A stretch of 64,000 bases of DNA. It comes from Pseudobutyrivibrio ruminis. Lineage in GTDB: Bacteria > Bacillota > Clostridia > Lachnospirales > Lachnospiraceae. The stretch is from positions 1 through 64,000 of the forward strand of contig NZ_SVET01000013.1 in assembly GCF_015057245.1 (NCBI RefSeq). The letters are read 5' to 3'. Both the position numbers and the translations under genes were made by a program. Below the pieces are notes generated by a model, which was given only the letters and a program-made list of their open reading frames with translations, did not search any database and was not told where the DNA came from. Shown one piece after another: positions 15,991 to 25,151 of the stretch. Numbering within the stretch: position 1 is the stretch's first letter; each line of letters opens with the position of its first letter.

Positions 15991-17591
15991 ACTCCCTGCC
16001 CTTTCGCTCTGAATTCCTTAGGGCTAATTCCATAAGTTTTCTTGAAAATATAACTAAAGTAATGTGGGTCCTTATAGCCCACCTTTTCCGCAACTGCAGA
16101 GGTCTTCTCCTTTTTATTTAAAAGCAATTCCTTGGCATGCTCCATGCGCTTTGATGTAATGTATTCAACAAAGGTAGTTTTATTTTCTCTTGAGAACATT
16201 GCAGACAAATAGCTAGGAGAAATATTTATTTCTTTCGCCACCTCATTAAGGCTCAAGCTTGAATCACAGTAATGCTCGTTTACATAATTAATTGCCGCAG
16301 AAAGCTGTGACTTTGACTGGTTGCCTACCAAATCCTTTCTCTTTGCAATAGCCGCTCTAAACATATCTGAAACAACATTCAATACTGAGTCACTTGTAAC
16401 CTTTTCCAAGTTTCCTCTTGTGCTTGAATCCAAAACATTATCCGAATCCACCCCAAGTTTTTTCAGATAATCACAAACGCACATGTACATAGTCATAGCA
16501 AAATATTTACAGAATATGCTAGAACTCAATGCACTTTTCGTCTGCTGATTTACAATGTTATCAAGGAAATCATCTATCTCAGATTCGCCGGCGTTTTCAA
16601 GGAAAAGCATGACAAGTCGCTGGTCGATTGTGTTTGCACTATCCTCGCCAAATGAACGCATAGACTCTACATCCTGCTCTGTGAAGATATGACCATCCGG
16701 ATTAATAAATCGACAGCTAAGTCGTTTGTTTGCTTGCTGACAGGCTTTTGCAAACTCCGACAGTCTAGTTATCACACCACTTTGTGCCAAATACCAATGT
16801 ATTTCGTCATCATAGACCATACATCTACGATTGATATTTTCTATTAAATTAGTTGTATTACTTTCGATTGTGGATTCATCGCCCTTAACAATAATTGCAT
16901 AAGTATCCATATTCCAATGGAACACAATGTATTCTGGGCAGCATTTTAGATACTGCATCAGCTGTTCTGACAAACGAGCCATGTGCTTTGAATACACTGG
17001 TGCTGTATGCATTCCTGTCATTGGGGTAAAATCCAAAAGAACCAGGTTGTAATGAGTAGTGTCCAACGAAAGACCAAGCTCCTCAGACTTCTCATAAACC
17101 TCAGATACGGACATAGTTCCACTAACCAATTGATTAAAAAATCTGACTCTGGCGAACTGTTCGTATTCCTGACTTTCCGCTTTGAATTGATCTAGATATT
17201 TGTCTCGCTCATTTTCTTTATCAAGCTTACTTTTGGCATCGTTCATAACATCTCCAAGCTTATCCTTTGTAATAGGCTTTAAAAGATAATTATCTACGCC
17301 AATGCTGATTGCCTCCTGGGCATAAGAAAAATCATCGAAACCACTGATGATAATTATTCTTGTGTTTGGAAGTTCCTTTTTGATCATTTTGGACAGAGAG
17401 ATTCCGTCCATGAAAGGCATCCTGATGTCTGTGATTAACACATCAGGCTTTGTCTGCCTAATAAGAGGCAACGCCACCTCCCCATCGGCGGCATCACCAA
17501 CATATGCAAAGCCATATTGCTCCCATGGGAAGCTGGCCTTTAATCCGTCTCGAATGACAATCTCATCCTCAACTAAAAAAACACTATACAT
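15987..17591 (-). CDS. AraC-type response regulator, YesN-like
   Basis: 534 residues. Receiver domain at 1-120 with acidic pocket EDE (8-10), phospho-acceptor Asp55 (LITDIRMPF) and Lys near 107 (LKPI); a middle region of about 300 residues of unclear fold; and a C-terminal AraC double helix-turn-helix (about 425-530, SLNEVAKEINISPSYLSAMF and KTSAVAEKVGYKDPHYFSYIFKK). It should activate sugar genes when phosphorylated by the YesM-like kinase. First gene of the regulator-kinase-binding-protein operon. The likely target is the YtfQRT-YjfF-type importer next door. Confidence 0.93.
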   Translation of the reverse strand: MYSVFLVEDEIVIRDGLKASFPWEQYGFAYVGDAADGEVALPLIRQTKPDVLITDIRMPFMDGISLSKMIKKELPNTRIIIISGFDDFSYAQEAISIGVDNYLLKPITKDKLGDVMNDAKSKLDKENERDKYLDQFKAESQEYEQFARVRFFNQLVSGTMSVSEVYEKSEELGLSLDTTHYNLVLLDFTPMTGMHTAPVYSKHMARLSEQLMQYLKCCPEYIVFHWNMDTYAIIVKGDESTIESNTTNLIENINRRCMVYDDEIHWYLAQSGVITRLSEFAKACQQANKRLSCRFINPDGHIFTEQDVESMRSFGEDSANTIDQRLVMLFLENAGESEIDDFLDNIVNQQTKSALSSSIFCKYFAMTMYMCVCDYLKKLGVDSDNVLDSSTRGNLEKVTSDSVLNVVSDMFRAAIAKRKDLVGNQSKSQLSAAINYVNEHYCDSSLSLNEVAKEINISPSYLSAMFSRENKTTFVEYITSKRMEHAKELLLNKKEKTSAVAEKVGYKDPHYFSYIFKKTYGISPKEFRAKGQGV

Positions 17592-17613
17592 TATTCCCCA
17601 TATCCCCTAAACT

Positions 17614-18216
17614 TTACTGCTCTGCTTTGTTCTTTAAATACTCTGAAATCATTGCGTACAAGGCGTCCGCTGTTGCCTCTACACCCATAAGCGAGCTATT
17701 CACGCAGAAATCATATCCTCTACTGTCGCCCCATTTCATTTTTGAATAGTAGTTGTGATATGCCTTACGTTTTTTATCATGTCTGAACATCTTTGCTTTG
17801 GCTTCAAGCTTATTTAATTTGTACAATCGACAGATACGTTCTGTCTTTGCCTCCTCTTCACCTCTAACGAAAATAGAAATAAGTCCAGGAAAATCTCTCA
17901 ATACATTTTCTGAACAACGTCCAACTACAACAAAGCTTTCTCCGCTTTCTGCCTTGTTTCTGATGAAGTCGAACTGAAGCTGTGCGATTTGATCCTGCAC
18001 ACTTGAAGAATGTCCCCTAACTGTCCTGGTTAATCCCTGACGCTTGGTTTCTTCGTGCTTGTGAAGCTCCTCAGCATCTATACCATTTCTTTCCGCCATT
18101 TGATCAAGCATGTTGCGGTCGTAAAGTGGTACATTAAACTTTTCCGCCAATCTGGAAGCAATTTCGTGTCCACCGCTTCCGTACTCTCTACCTACTGAAA
18201 TAATAAACTGCCCCAT
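17614..18216 (-). CDS. Cytidylate kinase-like protein (AAA_33/Cmk-like family)
   Basis: 200 residues. An N-terminal P-loop ISVGREYGSGGHEIA (Gly-rich, Ser/Gly) with the cytidylate-kinase-like PLYDRNML segment after it. This family of short P-loop kinases is common in Clostridia, often encoded beside unrelated genes, and should not be equated with true Cmk, which is longer and differs in its lid. It may phosphorylate a nucleoside or small molecule. It lies 22 bases upstream of the response regulator gene on the same strand, so it could be co-transcribed with the sensor set. Confidence 0.8.
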   Translation of the reverse strand: MGQFIISVGREYGSGGHEIASRLAEKFNVPLYDRNMLDQMAERNGIDAEELHKHEETKRQGLTRTVRGHSSSVQDQIAQLQFDFIRNKAESGESFVVVGRCSENVLRDFPGLISIFVRGEEEAKTERICRLYKLNKLEAKAKMFRHDKKRKAYHNYYSKMKWGDSRGYDFCVNSSLMGVEATADALYAMISEYLKNKAEQ

Positions 18217-18289
18217 AAGTTTCCTCCTTCAGTATTGATTTATACTTATATTCTAATTGATTCAAGCAAAGAAGTCGAGTTTATAAGCT

Positions 18290-19639
18290 TTAGAAATATC
18301 TTACAAAAATGCTGATCATGGATACTGCTAGAACGATGATTGTTCCTGGAACTAGCTCCTTACAGTATGTAGCCCAGCTGATAGGATAACCTTCCTTACC
18401 TGCTGTAGATATACCAACAACATTTGCGCTGGCACCGATTGGTGTCATGCTTCCACCGATATCTGTTCCGATTGCAAGTGTCCATGCCATTGTAGACAAA
18501 TCAACACCTGTTGTAGCAGCCAATGTACGGATAACTGGAATCATTGTTGCTGAGAATGGAATGTTGTCGATGAATGCTGATGCAAAAGCACTTACCCAAA
18601 GGATAATTGCAATCATGAGGTAAGCATTTCCACCTGATACCTTTGCAATAAATTCTGCTATGACAACAAGTACACCTGTCTCCTCAAGACCACCTACTAC
18701 AATAAACAATCCAATGAAGAATAATAATGTGTGGTAGTCAACTCTCTTAAGAAGAGTCCATGCCTTGCGACCTGAAGTTGCAAGTGTGATGATTGCAATA
18801 AATGTACCGATGAATGCTACTGTAAGTCCTGTTGTAGCATGTGTTACAAGCAATACAACTGCTGTTGCAAAAATGATTGTGCTTGTTAAGAAATCTTTCA
18901 TGTTATCGATTTTAATTTCAACATCGATAGTTGCTGGATCAACTTTGTCTGCTGGATCCTGTAATCTATTTCTCATTGTGAAATAGAAATAGAGAACGAT
19001 GATAACAAGTGAAACTGCACCAATTGCACCTGTGTTCATTACGAAATCTGAAAATGAAAATCCCAATGATGTACCAATGATAATGTTTGGTGGATCTCCA
19101 CACATAGTGGCACTTCCGCCTAGGTTGGCACAAAAGATTTCTGCCATGATAACTGGAATTGGGTTGAACTTAAGTGTTCTCGCCAATCTGATAGTAACTG
19201 CTGCAAGGAACAAAATTACTGTAATTGAATCGATGAACATTGCAAGTACAGATGAAAGAATCATAAATGCAACGAATATTCTAACTGGCTCAAAGTGGGC
19301 AAGCTTTGCAATCTTGAGACAAAGCCAATCAAAGAATCCTGCTTCTGCCATTCCTTCAACCATGATCATCATTCCCCAAAGGAAAATGATTGTAGCCCAG
19401 TTGACGCCTGAAGTCTGCTCCGCAGATTCTCCTGCTTCATACCAGAAAGATGGTTTGAAAATACCTCCTATCGCCAGAGTGTTAACAAATGCCTCTACGC
19501 TTCTCATTCCAACACCAAAAACAAAAATGCTGGTAAGGGCTCCACACCCAAGAGTAACGTAATGCTTAGGAAATCTATCCCAAACAATAAGCACAAACAT
19601 AGAAATAAAAATTACTATAGCTAGTATTTCTGCTAACAT
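18290..19639 (-). CDS. SLC13/ArsB/NhaD-type anion or cation:proton carrier
   Basis: 449 residues from the ATG at 19639, which has AAAGGGAG upstream; the longer frame to 19705 lacks a site. About eleven hydrophobic segments in two repeats. It has the ion-transporter-superfamily motifs ANLGGSATMCGDPPNIIIG (about 190-208) and, in the second repeat, TDIGGSMTPIGASANVVG near 405. These fit the DASS/ArsB/NhaD group, whose members move dicarboxylates, arsenite or sodium. I cannot choose between them; no arsenic or citrate genes lie nearby. Confidence 0.85.
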   Translation of the reverse strand: MLAEILAIVIFISMFVLIVWDRFPKHYVTLGCGALTSIFVFGVGMRSVEAFVNTLAIGGIFKPSFWYEAGESAEQTSGVNWATIIFLWGMMIMVEGMAEAGFFDWLCLKIAKLAHFEPVRIFVAFMILSSVLAMFIDSITVILFLAAVTIRLARTLKFNPIPVIMAEIFCANLGGSATMCGDPPNIIIGTSLGFSFSDFVMNTGAIGAVSLVIIVLYFYFTMRNRLQDPADKVDPATIDVEIKIDNMKDFLTSTIIFATAVVLLVTHATTGLTVAFIGTFIAIITLATSGRKAWTLLKRVDYHTLLFFIGLFIVVGGLEETGVLVVIAEFIAKVSGGNAYLMIAIILWVSAFASAFIDNIPFSATMIPVIRTLAATTGVDLSTMAWTLAIGTDIGGSMTPIGASANVVGISTAGKEGYPISWATYCKELVPGTIIVLAVSMISIFVRYF

Positions 19640-19749
19640 ATAATACTCCCTTTCTTTAATTAAAATAAATAAAACTCGTGGACAATATATAATTGCCCAC
19701 GACATTTTTTATTTTATATTAGGCTGTATTATTTTTAAAGTAAAAAATG

Positions 19750-22491
19750 CTAATTTATAGCGTTTTCCATCAACTTTTTCATTGATGCAGAATTCTTTAT
19801 AGTACCCAAAATATTAATAACGGCCTGTTGTAATTCTCCAAGTGCAAGATATGCACCTCTATCAATACCTTTATAGGTAATCAGTCTGCTTCCGTCATCC
19901 TGTGTTTTTATACTGCAGAGACCTTGCTTTTCAAGTGATAATACCTTTTCACTTATCTGAGCATCAGCAGCGACTACTATTGATACTTGCGCATCGCCAC
20001 TCTTATCCAAAAGGAATGACCCCCATTTTTCGTATGTAATCATTGGCTCATTATAAACATAATTCTTGTTTACAACAGTTACATATCCATCTGCCTCAAA
20101 TGTAGGAGCTGTTTTAATCATTGCTTCAAGAATATGATCTGGATCGAAGCCTGGCATAATCAAATCACAACCTGCATGCAAATCATAAGCCTTTTCTGAT
20201 TTAGAAGCCCAATCTGAAAGTACCATTCCAGTAGAACCCCAGTCGCTTTTAATAATATCTGTATTCAATCCTCTTTGGGATGAAGCATAAAGTCCATTAA
20301 TCTTGTTACCAGAATTTAACAGACCTGCTGGTGCAGCTACCATTTGGCAAGCAGAGAATGGGCGAAGATAAAGCTCGCCAAAAGCCTGTCTTGATACATT
20401 AATATTTACATCCGAAGTACCACTTTCTTGATTATAAGTGGCCACATTCTTCATAATGACATCTCGGCCTTCATATCTCTTAACGCCAATAACAAATCCC
20501 GCGCCAAGTATTCCTGCAAGCGAAGGGTCCTCAGAATAAAATTCATAGGCTCTATTTCTCATAGGATTTCTGTGAATATTAAGAGCTGGTGCAATACAAT
20601 AATCTATATTGTAGTATTCCATCTCCCTTCCATACACTCTACCCATACGAATCATTGCAGACATATCCCAGGTCTGGGCCATATTCATAGGCGAAGGAAA
20701 ACATGTGCATGCCACCCCTTCGATTCTTAAACCTGATGGCCCATCAGCAAATGTTACCCCTGGAATACCAAGTGTAGTTGCAAACTGTGATGTGGTTCTT
20801 GCGGATATTCCAAGCTTATTCTTTTCATGAATAATATCAAAATTGAAGCGATTCTCGCTTTCTACTTTTGACTCACCACATTCGCCAGCCACTATGCGGG
20901 CTAATACTTCCGGTGATAATGAAGAAACAAATTCCTCCATCGATACTTTATTTTTAATAACATCAAACAATGTTGTTGAGCCACACGGTTTGATATACTC
21001 CAGATTTTCATGAACCCTAGTAGGCATGCTATATGAATTCTCATTTACATAAGAAACATACTTGCTACCTTCTGTAAGATAGGTTGTAACCTCCTGTTTT
21101 ACCGGAACATATTTATTTTCTGAATTGTAATCATCCCCTGATAATGAAGCTACCTTTATATAGCCTGTATCTTCCTCTGCTCTAGGAGATGGTGATAGGA
21201 ATTTCAATTCCTTTGTAGGTTCCATAACATTTGTAACTCTTTTGATAATAGTCATTCTATCTAGAACAACCTTAGCACAAAGCTTTGTATCTCTTGAATT
21301 TGAACCTAGTCTAAAGAGATAGTCTCCCTTTTCCATTACCCATGCGGTGCTTTCCTCATCAAATGAGCACAATTCCATTATTGGAATCTTTATTGTCATT
21401 TCTTCAGATTCACCTGGTTTAAGCTTTCCAGTCTTGCCAAATCCTGAAAGAATCTGATATGGCTTTTCAATATTTCCCTGAGGCTGGCTGCAATACAACT
21501 GAACAACCTGACGTCCTGCGCATTCGCCTGTATTCGTAACTTTTACACGCAATACAACAGCCATCCAGCTTGCTTCTAAGTATTCTAATTCCATATCAAA
21601 GGATGTGTAGCTTAGACCAAAGCCAAAAGGAAATAGAGGTGTCACATCAAATGCATCAAAATAACGGTATCCCACAAAGATACCTTCTTTATAATCGATT
21701 TCATTTGATTTTGCCGATTTGTTTAAAACTGATGGGCTATAGCAAGTCGAATAATCTTTGTACTTTTTAGCCCACGTTACAGTAAGGCGACCGCTTGGAT
21801 TTACTGCGCCCGTCAATACATCAGCTAATGAGTTGCCTGCTTCCATGCCAGGCACACCCATATAGATAATAGCCTTAATGCTTTTCATCCTTGCAACAGA
21901 TGAAAGCTCCAGCATTCCGGAATTAATAACTAAAATTACATTTTTGAAAGAGCTGGCAATCAATCCGATATTGCTAAGCTCCGTTTCTGTGAGTTGGTAT
22001 TGATTTTCACTACCTTCCTCACCTTCACTTATAATTCCGTGTCGTACTACATATATACACGTATCAGTACCTAATATTGCTTCTGCCATATCTGCAACAG
22101 AAATAGGTACCTCTGGAGTGCAGCAACGTTTCCCCTCGAAGGCCAACCCCTTCTTCGCTACCTGCTTCTCCTTTTTGTCGTTAAGCTTTACCGCCTTTTC
22201 CATCTTACTCAGCCAGCTGTCGGTAGTTAACGTAAATCCGTTATTAAGCAAACCTTCTTTAACGTTTACAGTCGAATCCGTAAATACGTAGTTGAAGTAT
22301 AGACCACAAAAAATTGTGTCTACTGCACCTGCACCAAACAACGCTACATTGCCCTTATTCATTGGTAAAATTCCGCTGTTTTTAAGCAACACCATACCGT
22401 CTGCGCCTAATCCACGAACTACATCTCTGTGTTCAGGAAATTGCATTTTGCTGGTTTTAGAAAACACTCCCCTTAAACGTTTGATGGCCAT
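19750..22491 (-). CDS. Family 3 glycoside hydrolase with permuted domain order
   Basis: 913 residues, no signal peptide, so probably cytoplasmic. The domain usually C-terminal in GH3 comes first (about 25-290, with VLLKNSGILPM and SEGEEG, the latter matching the loop that carries the acid/base Glu), then a fibronectin-III-like domain (about 300-410), a linker, and last the TIM-barrel domain (about 515-860) with RNRAYEFYSEDP and the nucleophile loop VLSDW (Asp760). This order is known for Butyrivibrio fibrisolvens and Ruminococcus albus beta-glucosidases. The conserved Lys-His pair of the sugar pocket is Lys681-Asn682 here. Substrate probably a beta-glucoside or pentoside. Confidence 0.9.
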   Translation of the reverse strand: MAIKRLRGVFSKTSKMQFPEHRDVVRGLGADGMVLLKNSGILPMNKGNVALFGAGAVDTIFCGLYFNYVFTDSTVNVKEGLLNNGFTLTTDSWLSKMEKAVKLNDKKEKQVAKKGLAFEGKRCCTPEVPISVADMAEAILGTDTCIYVVRHGIISEGEEGSENQYQLTETELSNIGLIASSFKNVILVINSGMLELSSVARMKSIKAIIYMGVPGMEAGNSLADVLTGAVNPSGRLTVTWAKKYKDYSTCYSPSVLNKSAKSNEIDYKEGIFVGYRYFDAFDVTPLFPFGFGLSYTSFDMELEYLEASWMAVVLRVKVTNTGECAGRQVVQLYCSQPQGNIEKPYQILSGFGKTGKLKPGESEEMTIKIPIMELCSFDEESTAWVMEKGDYLFRLGSNSRDTKLCAKVVLDRMTIIKRVTNVMEPTKELKFLSPSPRAEEDTGYIKVASLSGDDYNSENKYVPVKQEVTTYLTEGSKYVSYVNENSYSMPTRVHENLEYIKPCGSTTLFDVIKNKVSMEEFVSSLSPEVLARIVAGECGESKVESENRFNFDIIHEKNKLGISARTTSQFATTLGIPGVTFADGPSGLRIEGVACTCFPSPMNMAQTWDMSAMIRMGRVYGREMEYYNIDYCIAPALNIHRNPMRNRAYEFYSEDPSLAGILGAGFVIGVKRYEGRDVIMKNVATYNQESGTSDVNINVSRQAFGELYLRPFSACQMVAAPAGLLNSGNKINGLYASSQRGLNTDIIKSDWGSTGMVLSDWASKSEKAYDLHAGCDLIMPGFDPDHILEAMIKTAPTFEADGYVTVVNKNYVYNEPMITYEKWGSFLLDKSGDAQVSIVVAADAQISEKVLSLEKQGLCSIKTQDDGSRLITYKGIDRGAYLALGELQQAVINILGTIKNSASMKKLMENAIN

Positions 22492-22633
22492 AATGTAATA
22501 CTCCCAAAATCAACAATTTTTTCCCTTATTATCCCCACAAAAAGCTTTTTTTTCGTTAGTGAATATGATACTATCTTTTTATTTAAAATATGTGTCTAAA
22601 TTGTTAACTTTGGCTAGTTTATAGGAGATTTTT

Positions 22634-23485
22634 ATGTTTAAAGATATGTTTGCTAATGATTCATCTCTATCTTTTGAAGTATTTCCTCCAAAGAAGGACG
22701 ATGAATTCGAAAATTGTTACAAGGTACTAGACTCACTTTCTGAATTAAAGCCAGACTTCATAAGCGTTACTTATGGTGCCGGTGGAAGCCGTTCAAAGAA
22801 AACAGTAGAAATTGCTTCTTATATTCAGAACGAATTACACACAGACGCTATGGCTCATATGACATGTGTCGGTTCTACTTCAGAAGACATTCTTGCAGTA
22901 ACACGCGATTTAGAAGCAGCAGGGGTCAATCATGTGCTTGCACTTCGCGGTGACAAACCTCGCGACATGTCTGACGAACAATTCAATCAACGTGTTTTTC
23001 CACATGCTACTGATTTAATACGTTTCTTAAATGAAAACACAAAGCTGGATATTTCAGCTTCTTGCTATCCCGAAAAGCATCCAGAAGCAATGTCTATGGA
23101 TTCTGATTTAGCATTCATGAAAATGAAGCAGGATATGGGAGCAAAGATGTTTATCTCCCAGTTATTCTTTGATAACGCAGATTTTTATCGCTTCAATGAG
23201 CGTGCAGACAAAGCTGGCATCACAGTTCCTGTAGTTGCCGGAATTATGCCTATTACATCTGCAAAACAGATTGGATCTACAGTCACACTTGCAGGCTCAT
23301 CTGTACCAAAGAAATTAGCTGACATCTGTGCAAGATATGGAGAGTCTGCAGAAGATATGCGAAAAGCCGGCATTGAATACGCAATCGACCAAATTAGAGA
23401 CCTTCGTAAATGCGGAGTAGGACACATCCACATCTACTGTATGAACAAACCTAAGATGACAGCAGAAATCTGTAAATCTATCTAA
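22634..23485 (+). CDS. metF: Methylenetetrahydrofolate reductase
   Basis: 283 residues, close to the 290-300 typical of bacterial MetF. A FAD-dependent TIM-barrel enzyme that reduces 5,10-methylenetetrahydrofolate to 5-methyltetrahydrofolate for methionine synthesis. Motifs: SFEVFPPKK at 12-20, the conserved acidic ligand within it (Glu near 14), FISVTYGAGGS, HMTCVGST and LALRGDKP. A GGAG site is seven bases upstream. It precedes cysE on the same strand, so two sulfur-amino-acid genes are adjacent, though cysE appears to have its own promoter. No T-box or SAM riboswitch seen upstream. Confidence 0.95.
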   Translation: MFKDMFANDSSLSFEVFPPKKDDEFENCYKVLDSLSELKPDFISVTYGAGGSRSKKTVEIASYIQNELHTDAMAHMTCVGSTSEDILAVTRDLEAAGVNHVLALRGDKPRDMSDEQFNQRVFPHATDLIRFLNENTKLDISASCYPEKHPEAMSMDSDLAFMKMKQDMGAKMFISQLFFDNADFYRFNERADKAGITVPVVAGIMPITSAKQIGSTVTLAGSSVPKKLADICARYGESAEDMRKAGIEYAIDQIRDLRKCGVGHIHIYCMNKPKMTAEICKSI

Positions 23486-23602
23486 AACCAAGTTCTTCTA
23501 AAACCTACGCATGTTACGCTCTCAAGCCTAGGTATTACTCCGGTCAGCAATCACGCTTCCCTTGAGTAACACTATACCTTGTTAGCTACATGCTATTAAA
23601 TG

Positions 23603-23611
23603 TGATACAAT
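23603..23611 (+). promoter_or_regulatory. Extended -10 promoter element upstream of cysE
   Basis: TG at 23603-23604, one base, then TACAAT at 23606-23611, about 36 bases before the cysE start. No good -35 box was found, as expected for an extended -10 promoter. Start of transcription would be near 23618. Confidence 0.45.
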
Positions 23612-23646
23612 AGATTTACATTTTACGATACCACGGGGGTACTATT

Positions 23647-24528
23647 ATGGATGGAAAAAAGATAGAGCAGGAAATGCTCGAAATTACAAAAGAGCTCATG
23701 AAGGATTACAAATCCGACAGAGCTATAGATAAACTTGATACATATCATCAGCCAAACAAAGACAGCATCATCGACATCACAATGAAGCTTCTTCGAGTTG
23801 TTTATCCTGGCTATTATCGTGATCACGTATACAAGGTCTACAACGTAGAAACCAACATCAACACTCTTATGGAGGATGTTGTTTACAATCTTAACAAGCA
23901 GATTTCACTTGTACTTTGCTACAACTCTATATTTGACGGTTGTGGTGATGAGATTTGCACTACAAAGGCTGAGGAACTTTCATTAGCATTCCTCAAGAAA
24001 ATTCCTCATGTTCGTGCACTTCTCGACACAGATTTGCAGGCTGCCTACGACGGCGACCCTGCCGCTACAAGCATCGATGAAATCATCTTTGCTTACCCTG
24101 GCATTTTAGCAATCACAATCTATCGTCTTGCCCACGAGCTATACTTACTTGGAGTGCCTATCATTCCACGTATCATGACTGAGTACGCACACTCAAACAC
24201 AGGTATCGATATTCACCCAGGTGCAACAATCGGTGAATACTTCTTCATCGACCACGGCACCGGCATCGTAATCGGAGAAACAACAGTCATCGGCAACAAC
24301 GTAAAAGTATACCAGGGCGTCACCCTTGGAGCCCTTTCAACTCGCGGCGGCCAATGCCTTCGCGGTGTCCGCAGACACCCTACCATCGAAGACAACGTAA
24401 CAATCTACTCCAACGCATCAATCCTTGGAGGTGACACCGTAATCGGGCACGATTCCATCATCGGAGGCTCAACCTTCATCACCGAATCCGTACCACCCGA
24501 ATCCCGCATCTACTACGACGTAAAGTAA
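23647..24528 (+). CDS. cysE: Serine O-acetyltransferase
   Basis: 293 residues, of the EpsC/SatA type. It makes O-acetylserine from serine and acetyl-CoA, the first step of cysteine synthesis. An N-terminal helical region (1-175) is followed by a left-handed beta-helix with hexapeptide repeats: HPGATIGEYFFIDHGTGIVI carries the active-site Asp-His, then VYQGVTLGALSTRGG and RRHPTIEDNVTIYSNASILG. The start has a GGGGG ribosome-binding sequence nine bases upstream. Its stop codon directly abuts the 622-bp palindrome. A real coding end: the hexapeptide helix is complete and the C-terminal tail is short. Confidence 0.95.
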   Translation: MDGKKIEQEMLEITKELMKDYKSDRAIDKLDTYHQPNKDSIIDITMKLLRVVYPGYYRDHVYKVYNVETNINTLMEDVVYNLNKQISLVLCYNSIFDGCGDEICTTKAEELSLAFLKKIPHVRALLDTDLQAAYDGDPAATSIDEIIFAYPGILAITIYRLAHELYLLGVPIIPRIMTEYAHSNTGIDIHPGATIGEYFFIDHGTGIVIGETTVIGNNVKVYQGVTLGALSTRGGQCLRGVRRHPTIEDNVTIYSNASILGGDTVIGHDSIIGGSTFITESVPPESRIYYDVK

Positions 24529-24529
24529 C

Positions 24530-25151
24530 GGCATCATCGGGGTGTAATAAGCGGGGGACACCTCCCCTGACCCCGGCCCGCGCTATGGAGCTGTGGTGGT
24601 GTCATCGCATGAATATTATGTTTTTCTAAAGCACAAGGAGAGCATACTTTATTTACAGGTGTCTTTTGCAGGTCTGTACATTTTGTCGATTTGTATTTCT
24701 AGTTACGGACACACATATAATTGAGCTAGTATGGATTTCAAAAGTCATGGTTACCTTGGGTGATTTTGGAATGAGCTTAGAATAATAAAAACAGGTTTTG
24801 TAATATGTAAGCATGAGGCGCCATGGACGGCGCCGAGAGCCCGACAACGAAATGGACTGAGTTAAAGGGCGGTGCTTATATATACAAAACCTGTTTTTTA
24901 ATTATTCTTAGCAAATGGAATATGAATCCAAGGAACCATAACTTTGGAAATCCATGCAGATAAACTAAAGTGTCCGTACTAGAACATACAAATCTCCAAA
25001 AGGTTCATCCCGCAACAAGACACCTGCAGTATGCTCTCCTTTTGTGCTAAGAAAAACTATAATATTCGCGAAATCGACACCACCACAGCTCCATAGCGCG
25101 GGCCAGGGGCCAGGGGAGGTATCCCTACATCTATATTACCCCGATGATACC
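24530..25151. repeat. 622-bp imperfect palindrome filling the cysE/uppP intergenic gap
   Basis: The two arms (about 24530-24810 and 24876-25151) are inverted copies along nearly their whole length with indels and mismatches. Outer tips match at 13 of 14 bases (24530-24543 with 25138-25151). A 29-bp stretch is perfect (24575-24603 with 25076-25104), and an inner 16-bp stretch is perfect (24787-24802 with 24883-24898). The 66-base apex holds a GGCGCC/GGCGCC hairpin (24817-24822 with 24829-24834) and a GCCC/GGGC stem (24839-24842 with 24867-24870). The last six codons of uppP lie in the right arm. No plausible gene inside. Could be a structured RNA, a non-autonomous mobile element, or both. Confidence 0.9.

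Noticed and set aside
23486..23646. T-box or SAM riboswitch before cysE
   Set aside because: No T-box consensus, terminator/antiterminator pair or SAM-riboswitch core was seen; only weak pairing near 23526-23576 without a T tract.
24653..24847. 64-codon minus-strand frame inside the palindrome
   Set aside because: No ribosome-binding site, composition unlike a protein, and it spans the palindrome arm and apex; better explained by the inverted repeat.
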